36,381 nucleotides of DNA from an uncultured Oceanobacter sp. (GCA_913061185.1 CAJXTI010000039.1:1-36381); one strand, 5' to 3'. Positions 18,501-25,802 are shown, numbered from the stretch's first letter. Numbers and translations: made by a program. The notes: generated by a model from the letters alone, not told the origin.

Positions 18501-19093
18501 GTCCATACCGCAATTAAACGCTGCTGAATCTCTGGCTTGCGCAGGTCTTCGAGTTTGATCCGAAAGCTGTTGGCGTCGGGATAAGCGGTGTAGTTACCAC
18601 CGCTGCGGCTGAATTCAGAATACAGCTCCAAGTGGCGGCCAACGTCGGTAACGATAATAAACGGTGGCCTGCCCTCATCTGCGGGCAAGGCCCGTACGTA
18701 ACCTTCAGCCTGGTTAAAGGCCTTGCGCATGGCTTTGTCCCAGCGGCTAGACGCCAGCGTCAGACCCGATTGCTTGGCTTCACAGACGAAACTACTGCGT
18801 TTGTACAGGTCGATAAATCGCTTGGTACTGCCGCCTTCGGTAAAGGCTTCGGTCACCCGACGTTCAAAGACGTAGCTGTTATCTCGGACGTCGTCGCGGG
18901 CGGGTTCCGGCTTGTCGAGGTTTAACACCTCGCACAGTTCGTTCAGAAACAGCTGGTAGTTAGCACGCTCGGTGCCCCCGCCATCTTTCCAGCGGGCAAT
19001 AAAGGCTTCCACAGAATCGGGGTTAACGCTGGGTTCAGGCAGGTTGGCAAACAGCAGTACGGAGGTATCGATAGACGCGGTACTGCTGGCCAT
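15527..19093 (-). CDS. Single-chain type IIG/IIL restriction-modification enzyme (MmeI-like)
   Basis: A 1188 aa protein that should both cut and methylate DNA. The N-terminal PD-(D/E)xK nuclease motif is Asp95-x9-Glu105-Ala-Lys107 (IDLYKRSSFVCEAK). A helical connector (about 200-400) leads to the adenine methyltransferase with motif I LDPACGSGNF (416-425) and catalytic NPPF (581-584). A target-recognition region (about 750-1000) follows. The last roughly 100 residues are charged and end in a winged-helix-like segment (ALYKSPKTTGPKVQEALDSLF). The start ATG at 19093 follows AAGGA. It is related to the methylase DrmMI of DISARM, but no drmABCD partners are present. Confidence 0.9.
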   Translation of the reverse strand: MASSTASIDTSVLLFANLPEPSVNPDSVEAFIARWKDGGGTERANYQLFLNELCEVLNLDKPEPARDDVRDNSYVFERRVTEAFTEGGSTKRFIDLYKRSSFVCEAKQSGLTLASSRWDKAMRKAFNQAEGYVRALPADEGRPPFIIVTDVGRHLELYSEFSRSGGNYTAYPDANSFRIKLEDLRKPEIQQRLIAVWTNPMELDPSRLSARVTRDIADQLAKLAKSLEADNHSPEQTSGFLMRCLFTMFAEDVGLLPHRSFTELLMELEQDDSFKDMLENLWKTMNSGGFSAILRKKVLKFNGGLFAEAEAIELNREQRQLLIEAAKSDWRFVEPAIFGTLLERALDPRERHKLGAHYTPRSYVERLVMPTIIDPLREEWENVQAAAVALEDKGKHKDAVAEIRAFHHRLCNIRVLDPACGSGNFLYVTLEHMKRLEGDVLNLLHELGESQGLLDMAGITVDPHQFLGIEINPRAAKVAEMVLWIGYLQWHFRTYGNSNPPEPVLKDFHNIDNRDALIEYDSRSELLDEHGQPVTIWDGLTMKTSPVTGELIPDDSARTAVYQYHNPKQTRWPDADFIVGNPPFIGASTMRRALGDGYVDSVRNVFKGTVPESADFVMFWWHIAAEKVRQGQGKVGEPRQFGFITTNSLRQTFNRRVLEPHLNDPKKPLSLAFAIPDHPWVDASDGAAVRIAMTVGVAGEQQGRLLTSLKESETQTDEIKVDFQNRHGKLFADLKIGADVHGAKPLLSNSGISSRGVQLIGSGFIVTPDAAKQLGLGTVPGLEQHIRQYRHGRDLTDKPRGVMVIDLFGLTQDDVRNQFPAVYQWVAERVKPERDQNNRKSYRDNWWVFGEARREWRQVEKALSGYVATVETMKHRVFLAMDGDIMPDNMLVAIGIGSPTALGTLSSRIHTNWALAAGGTLEDRPRYNKSVCFETFPFPDLSSPEQVTLTARIGELAEQIDQHRKTQQAAHDKLTLTGMYNVLEKLRKQEPLNAKEQIINNDGLVGILRELHDELDCAVFEAYGWSDLADKLVGLPGATTPYPEKSEAQAEAEEELLKRLVALNHQRAAEEARGQIRWLRPDYQNPNYQHSDRGKDSASAYESTAQTEADVTVTPADAKAKKHTWPKSMLEQISAVKSALLDGLDTAEAITALYKSPKTTGPKVQEALDSLFALGLVNLADGKYQLVM

Positions 19094-19228
19094 GGGGCAT
19101 GTCCTTATGGTGAATATGGTGAAAAGCGGCAATGGCCAGAAGAATATCACATGGGTGTCAGGGAGTTATCTTCGGTCTTGGTTTTCGGCTATCACGCGGA
19201 GTGTGGGAACGCCTCCGTCTCAGCCAGA

Positions 19229-19708
19229 CTACCACTCGGAGCGTGGCAGCCAATGGTGTTCTGTCGCGGCCATCTCCGCCATGATCCGCTGCCAGGCAAC
19301 CTCCAGCCAATTAACGTCTTTGATCGATGTGTGTCGGGCATCGGGTTCTACTGTTACGTCAAAGGTTTTGTGCCAGTCGGTTGCCGGGCCAACGTAGACG
19401 GGATCCAGCGGATAACCCCGATCTTGAAATTGATCGGCGGTGATGTCGATGATCAGGTTGTTTATTTGTAGCCAGGCGTGGGAGTAGATTTCGTGATCGG
19501 TGCCGCCATCTCGACCGGCACAGTAGTCAGCGATTACGCCGGTTTTTTCGAACAGGTAGGTCGCCAGTACGTTGGAGGTATCGCCGCAACAGCCAGCGGG
19601 AAAATCCCGGAATACCGATCCGATAAATTCTTCACGGGGAACGGCTTCAATGGCGCGGCGACACTGCCGGGCCAGCAGGTACAAGGTGTGTTGGTCGGGT
19701 ACGGCCAT
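19229..19708 (-). CDS. Hypothetical protein with a possible Cys-His-Asp catalytic triad
   Basis: I do not recognise a named family. The 159 aa product has AGCCGDTSN (Cys40/Cys41), YSHAWL (His77) and IIDITADQF (Asp88), spaced as in papain-like or transglutaminase-like folds. A peptidase, amidase or acyltransferase role is possible. There is no signal peptide. The start ATG at 19708 was chosen because the coding pattern weakens above it; in-frame upstream ATGs run to 19801. It follows the restriction enzyme gene in reverse order on the same strand and may belong to that island. Confidence 0.7.
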   Translation of the reverse strand: MAVPDQHTLYLLARQCRRAIEAVPREEFIGSVFRDFPAGCCGDTSNVLATYLFEKTGVIADYCAGRDGGTDHEIYSHAWLQINNLIIDITADQFQDRGYPLDPVYVGPATDWHKTFDVTVEPDARHTSIKDVNWLEVAWQRIMAEMAATEHHWLPRSEW

Positions 19709-19971
19709 ACCTCGTGGTTCCTTTTGCTGTGGGCGACTGCTTGGGCGAGTTGTTTGCCGAAAAGGCATTCGATGGTTGAGAGTATCGGCTGGCGGCAACA
19801 CTCACAACGACGGTGGTCTGTCGGCGATGCCATGACAGCCGTTAGAAGGTACGGATTCCGGGGGGTGTGAGCAGCCAGGCTCATCATCAACATGGCGCAT
19901 TTCATCACACGCCTGGCGTCTGCAGCGGCCCGGTGTGATCGCCGCCAGGCCCCGGCGATTACTTTCCGCGA
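19709..19971. other. Intergenic stretch, no supported gene
   Basis: The stretch of 263 bases lies between the hypothetical protein and the MocR gene. A minus-strand frame across it contains a CxxC-like CECCRQP segment, but it runs on out of frame into the neighbouring gene and has no family resemblance. I see nothing else definite. Confidence 0.4.
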
Positions 19972-21483
19972 TTACGTTGGCAGTGACTGCGGCATCAACC
20001 GGGCGACCAGTTGCCCGAGGGTGCTCAGTGCGGTGGCGACGCTGTCGTCCCACGGTCGGGCGATGTTCAGGCGCAGGTATTGTTCAAATCGTTCGCTGTT
20101 GGAAAACAGGCCGCCTGGCACAATGCTGATGGATTGCTCTCGGGCGAGGTGAAACAGTTGCCCGGACGATACCCCATCCGGCAGCTGAACCCAGAGGCAA
20201 TAACCGCCGAGTGGCTGGGAGATCAGGGTTTGTGCTGGAAAATATTGCTGTATGGCCTGGTAGAACCGCATGCAGTTGTCGGTGATGGTTTGCCGCAATT
20301 TGCGCAGGTGGCGGTCGTAGTGCCCTTGTTGCAGGTAGGAATAGAGCGTCTCTTGCGAGAGGCTGCTGGCCGAAAAGGTGGTAAAGAGCTGATGTTTGAC
20401 CACGTCATCAAAATGGCGTCCCGGTATACACCAGCCAATTCTCAAGCCTGCCGACAGGGTTTTTGAAAACGATGAGCAGTACATTACCCGGCCATCGGTA
20501 TCCCAGGCTTTGAGGGCGGTACAAGCACCATCAAGGCTGGTGTTATTGGGGCTGGTGTTTTTGGGGCTGGTGTTTTTGTTGACGTAGGCCAGTTCACCGT
20601 AGATGTCGTCTTCCAGCAGGTCGATATCGTACCGACGAGCCATCGTCACCAGCTGTTTTTGCCGCGCCACCGGTATTACCGAGCCGTGGGGGTTGGAGAA
20701 GCGCGCCGTCAGCAGTACCAGGGTGATCGGCCACTGGCTCAGGGCCAGTTCCAGCGCTTCCAGACTGATGCCGGTGGCGGGGTCGGTGGGTATTTCCAGC
20801 ACTTTGAGGCCAAGCAATTCTGCCAGTTGCAAGAAGCCGTAATAACAGGGTGATTCGACCGCGATCAAGTCGCCTGGCGTGGTGCTGGCTCGCAGGCACA
20901 GTGTCAGCGCCTCGACACAACCATGGCTGATAACAATATCGTCGGAGTGGCAAGTTACGCTGGCATCACGCATGCGAATGGCCAGCTGTTGGCGCAAGCC
21001 GGTATGGCCCGGTGAAAACTGGTAGGTCAGCACTTCGGCCAGCCGGTAACGGCTGACTTTCTGAATGTGTTGCTGTAACTGGCGCTGGGGCATCAGTGAG
21101 GCATGGGGGATGGTGGCTCCCAGATTCACCTGGCTGGGGTGGTTCAGTTGATTCAGTACGTGGCTGATCAGATCCGCCTTGGTGACTTCCGAGGGGGCGA
21201 CTTCTGGTGCGGAGACCGGTAACCGGATGACCTTGGCCTGTCCCATCTGGGTATGGGTGGAACGAACGTAGTAACCGGATTGTGGCCGTGCTTGCAGCCA
21301 GCCCTGGTCTTCCAGCCAGCCATAGGCCTGGCTGACGGTGGAGATACTGACGCCGCGTAACCCGCTCATCTTGCGTACGCTGGGCACCTTATGACCCACC
21401 GGATAAATACCGCTGCGAATATCGTTGCTGAGGGCATCTGCCAGTTGCTGGTAGAGGGGTTTGTCCTGGCTACGTTCGAGCAT
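19972..21483 (-). CDS. MocR-family transcriptional regulator (GntR HTH fused to PLP aminotransferase domain)
   Basis: A 503 aa fusion. The N-terminal GntR winged helix (1-75: YQQLADALSNDIRSGIYPVGHKVPSVRKM) is joined to a class-I aminotransferase-like domain (about 115-490). Asp (LLEDDIYGELAY) and the PLP-binding lysine (YCSSFSKTLSAGLRIGW) are present. Such proteins sense PLP or amino compounds rather than catalyse; the target pathway is not evident. A 15-bp triplication adds an NTSPK-type insert at the end of the DDIYGELAY segment. It diverges from a membrane protein gene across CTGTAC repeats. Confidence 0.93.
   Translation of the reverse strand: MLERSQDKPLYQQLADALSNDIRSGIYPVGHKVPSVRKMSGLRGVSISTVSQAYGWLEDQGWLQARPQSGYYVRSTHTQMGQAKVIRLPVSAPEVAPSEVTKADLISHVLNQLNHPSQVNLGATIPHASLMPQRQLQQHIQKVSRYRLAEVLTYQFSPGHTGLRQQLAIRMRDASVTCHSDDIVISHGCVEALTLCLRASTTPGDLIAVESPCYYGFLQLAELLGLKVLEIPTDPATGISLEALELALSQWPITLVLLTARFSNPHGSVIPVARQKQLVTMARRYDIDLLEDDIYGELAYVNKNTSPKNTSPNNTSLDGACTALKAWDTDGRVMYCSSFSKTLSAGLRIGWCIPGRHFDDVVKHQLFTTFSASSLSQETLYSYLQQGHYDRHLRKLRQTITDNCMRFYQAIQQYFPAQTLISQPLGGYCLWVQLPDGVSSGQLFHLAREQSISIVPGGLFSNSERFEQYLRLNIARPWDDSVATALSTLGQLVARLMPQSLPT
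20535..20579 (-). repeat. 15-bp tandem triplication inside the MocR gene
   Basis: Three units (20535, 20550, 20565) of GGCTGGTGTTTTTGG, the first with one difference, encode KNTSP-KNTSP-NNTSL on the minus strand. The copies are in frame, so they lengthen a surface loop without breaking the gene. Confidence 0.9.
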
Positions 21484-21583
21484 ATTGGCTCTCTCTCACG
21501 TCGATTCACGACTGTTTGGTAACGGTTTTTAGTGGCTGTCCACTTCGGGGTTGTTGAGCATACCGTCGTGATGGCGCTGGCAA

Positions 21584-21642
21584 CCAGTACAGTTTTCTCT
21601 CAATTAGCCAGTTCAGTTAACTGTACAGGGGTCATCTGTACC
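21584..21642. promoter_or_regulatory. CTGTAC repeat cluster, likely MocR operator
   Basis: CCAGTACAGTT (21584-21594) is the inverted match, with one mismatch, of AACTGTACAGG (21619-21629). TCTGTACC follows at 21635-21642, a direct repeat 15 bases on. It lies in the 332-base divergent gap 21484-21815 upstream of the regulator gene. MocR proteins commonly bind paired direct repeats in front of their own gene; the link here is inference. Confidence 0.55.
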
Positions 21643-21700
21643 GCTTGTTCAGTGCCATTGTGGTGCTAATACCTTGGGCCGGGCTACGGCATGATGGGCT

Positions 21701-21765
21701 GGTTTTCTAGCCGCTCTGGTTTCTAGCCGCTCTGGTTTCTAGCCGCTCTGGTTTCTAGCCATTGC
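21701..21765 (+). repeat. 16-bp tandem repeat, four copies
   Basis: Units at 21701 (17 bp), 21718, 21734 and 21750 read GGTTTCTAGCCGCTCT; the first has an extra T and the last ends differently. The array is intergenic, 51 bases before the membrane protein start. Confidence 0.93.
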
Positions 21766-21815
21766 GGGGTTCCTGATCATTAGGATTGCCTGCCTACCAT
21801 TCAGCCGAGGTGTTT

Positions 21816-22436
21816 ATGTCTCTGTTTCAGCTTCGTCGCTCTGAACCATTATTGCCACTGCCATCATGGCAGCTGGCCATCAGGCAATGGTTCAGCCATT
21901 CGGGTATTTATCCGAAAATCACCCGGCTGACCGCGCTGCTGGCAGCCGCAGTGGTGATGGTAATCGGCATAAAACTGGGGCTGGCGTCGTTTTCGGTTGC
22001 TTCGGTTGCTTTTGGTGCCAGTACGCTACTGGGCATCCGGGCGCTGTTGCTGATTGTTTTGCAGCGTCTGGCCTTCCCCGCTGCGGCCAACTGGCCATGG
22101 CTGGGGCTTGCTGCCGTGCTGCTCAGCCTGATATTGCCGGAATTGCTGGTGCTGTTGGTCGATAGTGCCGCCTTCGGCTGGCTACTGCTGGTTATTCTGG
22201 TGGCCAGCGTCATTTATACCCTCTGCTCCCAACTGCTGCTGTTTGAGCAAATCGCCACCATGATTGGCTGGAATATGCTGCTGTGCTTGCCTCTGCTGGC
22301 GCTGTGCTTGGGCCTGTCGCTGGGGAACCACAGCCATGTCACGACCTCGTCAGTCGGGCTGGGGGGAATGGTGTTGTTCGGGGTGGGCTACTGGTGGTTC
22401 TGGTCGCTGCTGCTGAAGCACACGGCCAGACCATGA
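21816..22436 (+). CDS. Integral membrane protein of unknown function
   Basis: The 206 aa protein has a charged N-terminus and about six hydrophobic segments (roughly residues 36-56, 60-80, 88-105, 110-128, 132-155 and 165-195). I recognise no family; the small size and lack of charged residues inside the segments do not single out a transporter class. ATG at 21816 has GAGG at 21807-21810; an upstream ATG at 21786 lacks this. It diverges from the MocR regulator and may be its target. Confidence 0.7.
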   Translation: MSLFQLRRSEPLLPLPSWQLAIRQWFSHSGIYPKITRLTALLAAAVVMVIGIKLGLASFSVASVAFGASTLLGIRALLLIVLQRLAFPAAANWPWLGLAAVLLSLILPELLVLLVDSAAFGWLLLVILVASVIYTLCSQLLLFEQIATMIGWNMLLCLPLLALCLGLSLGNHSHVTTSSVGLGGMVLFGVGYWWFWSLLLKHTARP

Positions 22437-22447
22437 ACCATGCTGAG

Positions 22448-22894
22448 CTACTCCAGCAAGTACTGATACACCGACTGCATTAACAGCCGTTCGATTGGCA
22501 ACATGCTGAAGCAGTCCGGGAGTTCAATCCAGCGCATGCCTTCCGGGGCAGCGAAGGGCGACGGGCCTGAAACCCGCAGGATATATACCTGAGTTGGCTG
22601 GCCAGGGGTGTCTATCCAGCGGCGGAAGCCGGGTTCTACCGACAGGCGATCGAGCGGCAGCTGCATCTGTTCACAGGCTTGCTTCAGCCAGGTGCCGGGA
22701 TGAATGGCCAGCTTGTCGAATTGTGGCCGTTCATCCATCAGTTCCGCCAGTTTGGGTAAGGGGGTTGGCATACAAAGCTGGCCGTAGGGCATGGTCAGAT
22801 AACGCAGACGGGCACTGACCCGGTGTACGTGAAATACCAAAAAGCGCAGTTGCATCGGGCTTTCTGCTATTGAAGTCATATCCGTATCAGACAT
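22448..22894 (-). CDS. Conserved hypothetical protein
   Basis: A soluble 148 aa product with no motif I can name. The PTQVYILRVSG strand and the C-terminal RWIELPDCFSMLPIERLLM helix faintly recall NUDIX-type folds, but no NUDIX box is present. It lies 29 bases after the flavodoxin gene on the same strand, so probably in its operon. Met14 is an alternative start. Confidence 0.65.
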   Translation of the reverse strand: MSDTDMTSIAESPMQLRFLVFHVHRVSARLRYLTMPYGQLCMPTPLPKLAELMDERPQFDKLAIHPGTWLKQACEQMQLPLDRLSVEPGFRRWIDTPGQPTQVYILRVSGPSPFAAPEGMRWIELPDCFSMLPIERLLMQSVYQYLLE

Positions 22895-22923
22895 TCGGAC
22901 GGGTTTCCGGGTGGAGAAGAAAA

Positions 22924-23382
22924 TCAGGCACTGAGCAGGTCAGACCATTGCAGTGCCCAGCGGGCAGCGGCCATGGGTTGTTCAGCATTAGGAACCAGAG
23001 CGGCATCAAGGCGATACAGATCGCTGACCTGACTGGCGCCACTGCCGTACAGTAAGGCTTCCAGTGTCATTCCGGCCTGGGCATAACGGGGATAACCGCT
23101 GTCGCCCAGGGCAATGACCGCATAACGCCGGCCTTGCAGGTTGACGAGCTGGTCTTCCAGGGCCAGGTACACCGGATAGATATTGCGTGGCAGTTCACCG
23201 TTGCCGGTGGTGGAGCAACAGATCAACAATATTTCATCCGCATCGCGGCCGAGATCAGCGGCGCTGGGTTCAACATTGATCCAGGCATGGTGCCCGAGTT
23301 TTTCCAGCAGTTGCGCAACCACAGCACCGACCTGCAAGGCAGTGCCATTGACGGAACCGATGATGACCTGAATTTTTGCCAT
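22924..23382 (-). CDS. Flavodoxin (short-chain, MioC-like)
   Basis: An FMN-binding electron carrier of 152 aa. The phosphate loop is altered but recognisable (IIGSVNGTALQVG, about 7-19, for the usual GTxTGNT). STTGNGELP (about 58-66) is the second FMN loop, and ALGDSGYPRYAQAG (about 91-104) the third. The short length without the extra loop insertion places it near MioC. GAGGT precedes the ATG. Confidence 0.9.
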   Translation of the reverse strand: MAKIQVIIGSVNGTALQVGAVVAQLLEKLGHHAWINVEPSAADLGRDADEILLICCSTTGNGELPRNIYPVYLALEDQLVNLQGRRYAVIALGDSGYPRYAQAGMTLEALLYGSGASQVSDLYRLDAALVPNAEQPMAAARWALQWSDLLSA

Positions 23383-23460
23383 GATTTGACCTCTGTGCCA
23401 GTGGTGAGCAAGCCTGGATTCGATTAGCGGTTACAGCCTGAACTGCAAATAACAGGCCTT

Positions 23461-23723
23461 GGGGATCATCTATTTAATCCGGTGCCTGCTCCGGGCTTCC
23501 GGATGGTGTCGAAGCACGAAGCCGGTTTGCAGGTCTGACGGGCCAAGTCAACAACCGGCGACACCGAGTCGTAATCATCTGTCAGCCCCCGAAGGGCGCG
23601 GGTTGCTGCCCGCCAGAGCGGTGTTGGCGAACGTGAAAAAGACTCGTTCGCGGCGTTCGCCGCCTTGCTCTGACATCCAGCAACACTCGCACAGCGCTGT
23701 GCAGGATTAAATAGAGGATCCCC
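23461..23723. mobile_element. MITE-like palindromic element with 20-bp terminal inverted repeats
   Basis: The ends GGGGATCATCTATTTAATCC (23461-23480) and 23704-23723 are inverted copies with one mismatch in 20. Inside are GGTGTCG/CGACACC (23505-23511, 23559-23565), GCCGGTT/AACCGGC (23521, 23553) and CAGAGC/GCTCTG enclosing GGCGAACG/CGTTCGCC (23614-23672). GCACAGCGCTGTGC (23689-23702) is a perfect palindrome. The 83-codon open frame across it looks incidental. TT flanks both ends, perhaps a target duplication. Confidence 0.75.
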
Positions 23724-24175
23724 TTGGGTTAAAACGCACTAATTACAGGGTTCATGCGCTGGAAGATGAAAAAATGTACTGAACAATGTACTGAAAGTCT
23801 GTCGTGATTATGACAGCACAGCGGCTTTTGCCGGGTTTGCGACAGATGAATTTTAAGCCGGTACAGACGCTGACGATTCGAACTCTGTCGACCAGAGAAT
23901 CTGTTTATGTGAGTACACTGATTCAAAACCGCCAGGGTACTCTTTCTCATTCTCTGGCCATGGCAAACGACCGCCACTAAAAGCGATGCGGTAACTGGCG
24001 TTCTTACTGGCATGTGTGACACCTGAATAGTTGTCCTGAGTTATGTGAACCCTTCCCCTGATCCTCTGATCCCAAAATTCCCACAACTCCCAAACCTTCC
24101 CCCCCCCCCCCTTTCCCGCACTCTGTTGCCACTCTGCAATGAATGAAAAAGTTCAATTAGAATTACGAAAATATT
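23724..24175. other. Gene-free stretch before exbB, with a 13-C run
   Basis: No gene is supported here. A 12-bp direct repeat AATGTACTGAA(C/A) lies at 23773-23796. A run of 13 C residues lies at 24099-24111. Weak minus-strand open frames of 77-97 codons match nothing I know. From about 24140 the sequence turns AT-rich and becomes the exbB promoter region. Confidence 0.5.
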
Positions 24176-24190
24176 TGATAAGCATTATCA
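24176..24190. promoter_or_regulatory. Fur box upstream of exbB
   Basis: TGATAAGCATTATCA matches the 7-1-7 Fur motif TGATAAT-N-ATTATCA at 13 of 14 defined positions. It lies 45 bases before exbB. A possible -35 TTGATA (24175-24180) overlaps it, and AT-rich -10 candidates follow at 24198-24206. Iron-bound Fur would block transcription of the whole cluster. Confidence 0.88.
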
Positions 24191-24234
24191 TTAATATTAG
24201 CATAATTGCATAACCACTTTCAGGAACGGTAACC

Positions 24235-24912
24235 ATGGATCAACTGCAAACACTGATGAACACGATCGGAGGGCCTATCAACGCGATTTTGTTGGTGCTT
24301 TCCCTGGTTGCCAGCACGCTTATTCTGGCCAAGTTATGGCAGTTTTTCCGGCAAGGTTCCGGTTCTCGACAGCGTATCGACGCAACCTTTGCACGCATCA
24401 CCAGCGGCGAACAGTCGCAAGCCTTGCTGATGACCCGCAATCATCCATCCCCTTGTCTCAGTCTGATTGGAAAATTCCTCGAGCTGCGTAAAACACCCGC
24501 GCTGTCAGTCGCATCGTTGCGAGAAGAAACCCTGCGCCTCGCCCGGCTGGAAGTCGGCAAGTTGACTCAGGGATTACGGCCCTTGGAAGTGATTGCCAAT
24601 ATCGCCCCCTTATTGGGTCTGTTCGGTACGGTGCTAGGCATGATCGAAGCTTTCCAGGCCATGGAAGCCGCCGGTTCCCAGGTTGATCCTGCAGTACTGT
24701 CGGGCGGTATCTGGCAAGCACTGTTGACCACCGCTGCTGGTCTGGCGGTCGCGATTCCGGTCTCGATGATCCACAGCGCGCTGGAGCGCAAGGCCGAATT
24801 ACAAACCAGTGAGCTGCAGGATGTGATTGACCGCCTGTTCTTCCTTCAGTCCACACAGCAGGATGCGGACGCCGATGCGCCGACTTGCGAACTGGCGGCC
24901 CAGCGCGCATGA
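24235..24912 (+). CDS. exbB: TonB-system proton channel subunit ExbB (TolQ/MotA family)
   Basis: ExbB forms the inner-membrane proton channel that energises TonB. The 225 aa protein has a first membrane helix at about 13-33 and two more at about 115-140 and 155-180. The conserved IAPLLGLFGTVLGMIEAF and SGGIWQALLTTAAGLAVAIP segments are both clear. AGGA at 24222 precedes the ATG. It overlaps exbD by ATGA. Confidence 0.95.
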   Translation: MDQLQTLMNTIGGPINAILLVLSLVASTLILAKLWQFFRQGSGSRQRIDATFARITSGEQSQALLMTRNHPSPCLSLIGKFLELRKTPALSVASLREETLRLARLEVGKLTQGLRPLEVIANIAPLLGLFGTVLGMIEAFQAMEAAGSQVDPAVLSGGIWQALLTTAAGLAVAIPVSMIHSALERKAELQTSELQDVIDRLFFLQSTQQDADADAPTCELAAQRA

Positions 24913-25370
24913 GCAGCCTGGCCATAACGCCACGCCGGGCACGCCCGATCAGCCTGACGGCACTGATTGATGTGGTGTTTATCCTGCTGATGTTCTTCAT
25001 GCTGACCTCCAGTTTCAGTCAATGGCTAACCCTGCCATTGGCGTCGCAGTCGGCAGTAACGACCAACAGCAGGAGCGACGAGTTGCCCCAACTGCTGGTG
25101 CTCCACCACGACGGCTCGGTCACGCTGGCACAGGATAAACCGGCCCGCTTTGATGCCCTTGAACAGGCCATCGGCCAGATCGATCACAGCAGCAAGCTGG
25201 TGGTGTTACCGGAAGCTGATATTCAGGTGCAACGCATCGTCGAGGTGATGACCACGCTGGCCACGCTGGAGCTGCCAGCGGTCACTCTCGGGCAAGCGCT
25301 GTCAGGCACAGATGCGGCAACTGCCGTTGCACCACCCGCCCGCAGTCAATCTGCCCTGTTTCCGGAATAA
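24909..25370 (+). CDS. exbD: Biopolymer transport protein ExbD (first copy)
   Basis: The 153 aa inner-membrane protein has one N-terminal transmembrane helix (about 17-38) carrying the proton-carrying Asp (ISLTALIDVVFILLMFFML, Asp22). A periplasmic ExbD domain follows. The start overlaps the exbB stop as ATGA. The C-terminal 20 residues are low in complexity (DAATAVAPPARSQS). Confidence 0.94.
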   Translation: MSSLAITPRRARPISLTALIDVVFILLMFFMLTSSFSQWLTLPLASQSAVTTNSRSDELPQLLVLHHDGSVTLAQDKPARFDALEQAIGQIDHSSKLVVLPEADIQVQRIVEVMTTLATLELPAVTLGQALSGTDAATAVAPPARSQSALFPE

Positions 25371-25376
25371 CCCGTC

Positions 25377-25802
25377 ATGCTCCAGAGTCATTCCCTGCTC
25401 ACACCGCACACATCGCGAAACAACGACGACAATATGATCCCGCTGATCAATATCGTCTTTTTGCTGCTGATTTTTTTTATGGTCGCCGGACAGATTCGGG
25501 CGCTGCCCAATGCCGAGCTGGTATTGCCCAAGGCTGCCTTGGAACAGGCTGAAGGCCAGTCCGACCTGCGCCTGGAAGTGTCTCAACAAGGTGACATGAC
25601 GCTGGATGGCATCGCCTGCACGGCGGAACAACTGGCTACCAGACTGCAAGCGCTGCCCCAGCCTTCGTCGGTAGCGGTCGGAATTTTTGCCGATCAGCGC
25701 GCTACCGCCGCCGCACTGGAGAACGCTCTGGCGGTGGTACGCCAGTTTTCTTTCCAGTCGGTACGTTTGTACGCCGAAGCACCGGAAGGAACCGTCAAAT
25801 GA
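25377..25802 (+). CDS. ExbD/TolR family protein (second copy), membrane Asp replaced
   Basis: A second ExbD-like protein of 141 aa, 6 bases after the first. The membrane helix is [19 protein letters not shown] (about 20-38). Asn25 stands where the first copy has its essential Asp, so on its own it may not conduct protons. It ends overlapping tonB by ATGA. Paired exbD genes are known in Vibrio and Xanthomonas TonB clusters. Confidence 0.88.
   Translation: MLQSHSLLTPHTSRNNDDNMIPLINIVFLLLIFFMVAGQIRALPNAELVLPKAALEQAEGQSDLRLEVSQQGDMTLDGIACTAEQLATRLQALPQPSSVAVGIFADQRATAAALENALAVVRQFSFQSVRLYAEAPEGTVK

Noticed and set aside
15527..19093. DISARM defence system, because the enzyme resembles DrmMI
   Set aside because: No drmA, drmB, drmC or drmD genes are nearby, and the N-terminal nuclease motif fits a stand-alone MmeI-like enzyme.
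19534..19908. Minus-strand 124-codon frame with a CECC segment
   Set aside because: It runs out of frame through the better supported Cys-His-Asp gene, and only its first part lies in the gap.
23459..23710. 83-codon open frame across the palindromic element
   Set aside because: It spans nested stems of a repeat element and has no ribosome site or protein likeness; the frame is probably a by-product.
23729..24086. Two minus-strand frames of 77 and 97 codons before exbB
   Set aside because: No recognisable domain; one has no clear ribosome site and they overlap each other.
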